This document shows positions 58,101 to 64,000 of a stretch of DNA of 64,000 nt, one piece after another. The notes beneath the pieces were generated by a model. The model had not been told where the DNA came from. It saw only the letters and a list, made by a program, of their open reading frames with translations, and did no database searches. Location: assembly GCA_965153455.1 (NCBI GenBank), contig OZ234498.1, positions 3,472,001-3,536,000 on the forward strand, written 5' to 3'. Within the stretch, counting starts at the first letter, position 1; each line of letters starts with the position of its first letter. The translations under genes were made by a program, and so were the position numbers. The DNA comes from Sphagnum compactum (Eukaryota > Bryophyta > Sphagnopsida > Sphagnales).

Positions 58101-60410
58101 AGTAAGAACCTTCAATGAGAACCAACTTGAAAAGTAACCCTCCATTTGATACCCACCCAACATTGATTAGGATTTGATGTAATAATTGCCTTGTACCAAT
58201 ATTTACATGGTAATATGAAAACTTAAGAAAGATTTGATACTTATTTCATACAAAGGCCATACAAATCTTAATACTAAATATGCATTTGCCTCATACCAAC
58301 CAATAATCAACCTTAAACCCAAACACTAATATTACATTGTTGTGAAAAGTTTAAAAAGATTTTATACCACTATCATGTATGTTCAAAGATACCCACCAAA
58401 CATTGATAATGACACAAGTCCATCCCAAACATTACATGGATGTGGATTGTTACCATTTGTGACTATATGGAGTTGTCGATGTTATATTGTTGCACCCCTC
58501 TAAAAAAACAAATCATTATAATTGCAAGGGCTTTTAATGTATTACATTCATATAATTTTCTTCAACATGAAGATGCAAGAAATGTTGTAAGGTTGTGCCT
58601 TGTCTAGTAGTCTGGTGGTCCATTTAATTTAAGCCACAAATGTAAGATGGATGGTTGTGGATATAGGGTTGAAATTTATGATCACTTGTTTTGGACATTA
58701 ATATATTATTTTCATAGCTTGACTAATTTTAGTGAAATGAACCAATTGGCTCCATTAGACAATTGGCCATTCCTTCCAGATTAACAAGAGTTTAAGTAGG
58801 AAATGTTCTTAAAAATGTGGGATCAAATGAACTTTGCATAGTCATGTGATATTTTCTTTGACAAGCTAGGACAACAAACATGTCAACTATTTAAATTAAA
58901 TCTTGAAGTGCTTCTAGATTTTTCTTTTTAAACTTTGTGTTGTTTGGAGGAAATGTAGAGCAATTCTATGTATTGTACATATGTGGTGAAAAAATTAGAG
59001 AAGATTGATTATGTGGCAAAACAAAAGTGCATTTGAAATCCATATGAAATGCATGATCAAATGTGTAGTGGAATAAAATGTAAATTACACAAAGGCCATG
59101 CCAAATTGTCTTTTCATGCAAATATTTAAATTAAAAGCACAAGCACACGTCATATTTCAAGTTTTGGATTAAGGTTATTGAAATGAAAAAGGAAAGATGA
59201 TTAAATGTTTTAATGTAATGCATTCAAGTTTGTTTCATATGGTTTTATGTATTTTAAAAAATCACTTCAAATTAATGAACTGATTTGGTTCATGAAGATA
59301 CATGGATTAATTTGGTTAGTCCATGTATATGTTGTCTAATGGTGAATATTTATTTTTAAAATATCTTTTTAAAACCAAATATCATGAAAGGTATTACAAA
59401 AATTAATGATATTTGTTACTAAATTCGTCATAAAATATCATCTCCCAAGTATAAAAATAATAAAATTTTTGAACATATTGATAAATTTTATGTTAGTCAC
59501 TTTAATTTTCAAATAGTGTGCCTTTTAGAACTTCCATATTTTCAAGGATTAATTATTTGAAAAAAAAGTCAATTGAAAAGGTTTAAACCAAAAAAATCAC
59601 CAATTGTGTCAAACCCAAAATGAGTTCACAAACTTTAAAAAGTTCAAAGATTTGGCATCCAAAGATTGATTTATTGTGGGTTCCCCTTTATCCCATACAT
59701 ATAGGCTAGAAAACTAATTTTGGGCAAAGGATATGGGTTTAAACTGGTGCTACTATAAGCAACTTGAAAACCATAATTAAAAATCAACTTCAAAACAATC
59801 TCATCCCCCTTCCCTCTTCCTCATAAGGTGCAAGTTATTTCTACACCCATATGATGCATGTCTTTCATGAACCTACTTTATTACATGGCCCAAACAAATT
59901 TCCCTTTTCACCTTACAACTCTGTGAATATCACAATTTTGAAACATTATTTGTTTCCATCCATAAATGGCAAGCTATTTATATATCATTATTGTATCGTA
60001 AACCCAAGTGAATGCATATAGTCCTTGCTTAAAAACATGGCCCAACACAAACAATTTTGAAAGTGCAAGTGTGATACATTTTGTTAAAGCTTGTATATCA
60101 TTATTCTTTTATAAGGTACATTTTGTTAAGAATAATAGGTAAAGGGTAGACCGGTTGATGATCGAACATTTAAGTGTTCAGGGCAAGCCAAATCCAAGGG
60201 GAAGGCTCTATTGTTTTTGGTACCCAAACAAAACTTGAACCCCTCCTCTTGGCACGTCTAACACACTAACAATCGTAAAAGTGGATTAAAAATGAGAAAG
60301 TTACAGCCTCCCAAAATAAAAGGAGGTCAAGAACTCAAAAAAACAAACCACCAAACATTATAAATGTCAATTCCCAAACACCCAAAATATTCTTTGTGTG
60401 TTGTTCTATT
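55150..60410. other. AT-rich, gene-free region
   Basis: No gene was recognised. It has A/T homopolymers and short repeats, including the second copy of a dispersed block at 57690-57780. A minus-strand A-rich run lies at about 55995-56025. Open frames shorter than 80 codons show no domain. The region appears to be old repetitive DNA. Confidence 0.4.
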
Positions 60411-60414
60411 GCCA

Positions 60415-60740
60415 TTAAAGTTCAAAGATGATTTGTAGAACTTTAGGTGGCGCTCCTATAACACTTTAAATTGCTTTAAATGAATAAGAAATAAAAAAGT
60501 TATGAGGTTTGAAAGTAAGAGGGGTCCAAAGAAGAAAAAAACGCGTTTTGTAAGTTGGAAAACTTATTTTTCTTCTTGTTATGTTTTCATTAATCCTTTT
60601 CCTTTGCACTTCAAACATGATATCTAGAGCTTGAAGTAGCACTCCCATAACATTTTAAATCACTCAAAATGAAACACATATGATGAAAATATAAATATGT
60701 GTTTAATCATAGGCAAGCAATCAGTGATGGGCCAGTCTAC
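60415..60740 (+). repeat. Dispersed repeat, copy 2 (first copy at 1172-1505)
   Basis: Same orientation as copy 1 and colinear over about 325 bp, with GTTCAAAGATGATTTGTA, GCTCCTATAACACTTTAAAT, TTGGAAAACTTATTTTTCTT, CACTCCCATAACATTTTAAA and CAGTGATGGGCCAGTCTACC. Finding two copies at the two ends of a 64-kb window implies a fairly common family in this genome. Confidence 0.75.
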
Positions 60741-60744
60741 CCTA

Positions 60745-62415
60745 GCCAATGTAAAGAAATTTTACTAAAGAGATTAAACAAGTGAATGTTTTTTCCTCCA
60801 AAACAAGATTCAAGTATTCACAAGGGATTGTGTATAATGTAAACCATTCAAAGAAATTCCTAAGGTGTTTCAAAGGCACTTTATATTTGTGAATATCTGT
60901 CTTAGGGAAAAGGAGGCATACAAACCCTCTAATTTTTAATTTAAAAAATGATGTAAGAACCCTGCCCTCCTTCACATTATGATGTATACACGTTCAAGTT
61001 TGTGATAATAGTCACAAGTCATGCATTCACCACTTGTTTTGCAATGGATAAATCCTACAAAACAAGGGACATTCTCAAAATGTGAGGCTTGATTCGACAA
61101 CAACATTGTCTTACAACACTTATTTTTCGAATGCTCCTACCCTAGGACTTTACACTCCATCTAATAAGAACTTACAGTTTGTAATGTTTTCTCCTTCTAT
61201 CAAAACATTTAGCCCTTTCAATAACCTTTAAAAAGAACACGGGGAGATAAACCATTGTTATATCTAATTCATCCTCCACACACTCCTTCATTCCTTTTAG
61301 AATCTTAAAATCATTTTCCTATAACTGTATAACTAGAAATATTTCTTACGTGTGTAATGAAACATGACTAGTAAAGGAATACAAAAAAGGGTGATGTTGT
61401 AACACATTTTTTGTACACATTAAAAAATTTGGACCCTAGGAAGAGTTGATTTTGAATATGATGCCTTGGTTACTTTTAAGGTTCTTAGGTTGCTTTTATT
61501 TTTTGTTAAAGCTTTCTACTCAATTCAAGAACTCATCTAGCAATATGTTTTCCCATTTTCACATTATTATGAATTTTACAAGTTCCCCAAACAAAGCTTT
61601 CCATATATGGTTTGTTGAACATTGGCTTGCTTATATTTTATATTTCTTAATATAAAAGGAGATGAAAAGTATGAGTAAAAGAGGTTGGAGAACAAATAAA
61701 CATGTTGAGTTGTGGGAACAAAACACATTTGATGAATGGAAAGTTTTTTGAAATTTTGACATGAAAAAATTTATAGTTGATCTTTTTGAAAATCAAGATA
61801 ATCTAAAGGACCTCATGGACATGGTGTCCTTGTTTGTTATGCAAGTTGCAAAAAAGACGATAATTTATACCCTCCTACTATTGATCTAAAAACATTTAAT
61901 TTCAATTTGTTATTTGTTACAATTCAATGTTATTTATTGCAATCAACTATTGTTTATTACAGTTGAATGTATTTGATGTAATTGAATGTTGTTTGCAATT
62001 TCATTAGTGGTTTGTTTCATTGTTTTAATTTTATTCTTTTTATATTTTCTATTGTTGAACTTTTTAAACATTTGAATGCATTTAAAAACTTTTTTCGTTA
62101 TACAATATCTAGTCATTGATAAAGAACATTGACGAATGATAACGTAGTGGCAGAAACAACATGTGGTTAAAATAGGTAAAACATTTACAATCCATTTTAA
62201 CATTTCCACAAATGTTAAACATCATAAAATTGTTAACGATGAAATGGTTTTATGATCTTTAATTGTTTGTCTTGGAAATTTCATTAATAAAGTTGATGTA
62301 TTGTGTATTTAAGAGGAACAAAGTTTGTTGGCACAATCAATGTGTCAACTCATGTTTCTAAATGGTTTGAATTTTTTATTTGTGTATTTTTGTATGCATA
62401 ATATTTTTACAAGGG
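60745..62415. other. AT-rich region leading into a coding remnant
   Basis: No gene was recognised. Short frames (for example 61446-61655 on the plus strand) have no domains. Runs such as GTTATTTGTTACAATTCAATG repeat weakly around 61900-61960. Confidence 0.35.
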
Positions 62416-62417
62416 GC

Positions 62418-62516
62418 TATTCCAAGTTCAAGCAAGTGGATTTTGATGAATTCACCTTACTATTCTTATCCACCAATTTGGTTTTTAGGTTTTGTTACGA
62501 GGTTTCAAAAAATTAA
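62418..62516 (+). pseudogene. Second copy of an uncharacterised, probably transposon-derived protein fragment
   Basis: Encodes YSKFKQVDFDEFTLLFLS then NLVFRFCYEVSKN and a stop, aligned over about 33 residues with the minus-strand fragment at 21573-21472. The reading frame 62325-62516 extends further upstream with no match. Further short frames at 63540-63900 (RRCIVNIDETFWNNM; HAPLETFNVHIASSHIF) may be later parts of the same element. Confidence 0.5.
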
Positions 62517-62519
62517 TAC

Positions 62520-64000
62520 ATAGATATTATGCATTGTTTTGTAAACCAATATTGGTTTGTCATTGATTGTTCGATTGCTATGTCATTACAACATTTAAAA
62601 AGTTTACTCATCGTCATCCTATAGTTTAACATACTAACAAACTTGGGTTACATCCATTATTTTTATGAACTAAACCTAGATAGAAGGCTTTTGATAAGGT
62701 ATGGTTTACAATGTTCAATTGATCACAACCAGTTGTGGCTAATTGTTAACATGTTGACAACAAAAAAAATTTGATTTGAATTTTTTTTTTTATCAAATAA
62801 CATTGGATGAACAGTTGAAATCACTTGGATGAGGGAAACACTTGTTTCCCATGAGTATAGGATGGAAGTAATGGATCATAAGGATCCTATTTTTTATAAA
62901 ATATATATTTTTAAACTTTTTGTTTTTTTTATGTTTGAAATTTTTTTCCCTTTCTTTTAATTTGATTATGTCATGCTTGTTGTTTTTTCCTCTTATTTTA
63001 TTTTGATTTGTGGTTTTACTTTGTTGTTTATGTAGGTACAATTGAAACAAAGATATCAAAAACAAAGTGATGTTTTGTTTTTGTTTTCATTTTTAGATTT
63101 TTTTTTGGTTTTTGCATTTTTCATTTGATCTATGCTTTTGGTCTTTTTTTAATGTTAGTACAATTGAATTGATGAGCATTTGAAGGACAAAATCATGTAA
63201 TGGATTATAAGTGGGGAATTGAATGGTGGTCATTTGTTGCAGCATGATGAAACTTTCGGTGAAATTTTTTTTTTGTATGTTAAGACTAAGGTAGGGATTT
63301 GGTTGTTGGTTTGTAAGATATTTTTTTGTGTAGGAGTTCCATTCTGAAAAAGATGAACTAGTCAATGCAACTTTTTCATTTATTGTTGTTTCTACCAATA
63401 AAAGAAGAGTTATTGATCCTGGTCATGACAACTTTGTTGTTGTTGATGTTCATGTTGGAGTTATAAGTTTATGTGGTTTTGTCAATGATGTTCAAATAGT
63501 GTTGCTATTGGAATTATTGGTTCATATGGTGGTTGTGCACATCATGTTGATGTTTCTAACGTCATTGTTGTTCATGCTATTTCTATAGATCAAGAACATT
63601 CCATGATAAATATTTCAAAAATTAGAAGATGTATTGTTAATATTGATGAGACTTTTTGGAATAATATGTTAAGTATGAACTTTTGAAGTACAAGGAAAGA
63701 TTGGATGCAAATTTATCATGCACCACTTGAGACATTTAATGTGCATATTGCTTCTAGTCACATTTTCAATTGTTTTCAAAATTGTCACATAACAATCAAT
63801 TATGTCATTGATCCAAATCATATTTTGGAATATTCACATGTTGACAACAAGCGAGGATTTTTCATTTTGATACTTAGGTTACTAGTCCTATAGATTGCCA
63901 TGTTATTTGTGTTGGATGTACAATTTTAGCTTTTGTGATTAGTAGTTCTAGGAGACATTGTACTTCCTCAATTGAAGTTAATTGCATTCTGCCATTCCAT
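62520..64000. other. AT-rich right edge, probable transposon remains
   Basis: No intact gene. Poly-T runs lie at 62780-62800 and 63260-63275. The 63360-63900 stretch has plus-strand codon-like runs (GTTGTTGTTGATG; the IDETFWNNM frame) interrupted by stops, continuing rightward out of the window. Confidence 0.35.

Overview
This window looks like nuclear DNA of a land plant. It has split genes with GT..AG introns, long AT-rich gene-poor stretches full of decayed repeats, a telo-box promoter, and plant-specific families (a PAT1-type GRAS regulator and a plant kinesin-13 start). The tandem-kinase gene and the CT-rich leaders with introns upstream of the start codon would fit a seedless plant such as a moss, but that placement is a weak inference.

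Genes, left to right. (1) 119-353, minus: first coding exon of a kinesin-13; the rest lies beyond the left edge. (2) 5944-6998, plus: complete four-exon RPB10 (RPABC5), the shared 10-kDa RNA polymerase subunit, with a telo-box just upstream. (3) 7781-8055, plus: decayed fragment of aspartate-semialdehyde dehydrogenase. (4) 11627-14544, minus: a nine-exon gene built here by splice-site and phase matching; it gives a 398-residue protein I do not recognise. (5) 23405-26465, minus: a sphingosine-1-phosphate lyase locus with seven well-formed exons, but missing the linker, the PLP-lysine half and a PLP-contacting Asp, so probably a relic. (6) 29470-32001, minus: an intronless 843-residue protein with a helical N-terminus and two TKL-type kinase domains. 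(7) 50062-52300, minus: a two-exon PAT1-branch GRAS regulator of 663 residues.

Between the genes are at least ten tandem repeat arrays (unit sizes about 44 to 510 bp), a Tourist-like MITE with TAA target duplication (20180-20389), a probable LTR with a primer-binding site (43902-44760), scattered remnants of a transposase-like protein (39.7-45.7 kb), a duplicated tRNA-derived SINE-like sequence in the GRAS leader intron, a direct-plus-inverted minisatellite (54.2-55.15 kb), and dispersed repeat families with copies at both ends of the window. The genes do not form an operon or cluster; each is a separate transcription unit. The tandem-kinase protein and the unrecognised nine-exon gene are the best candidates for undescribed biology.
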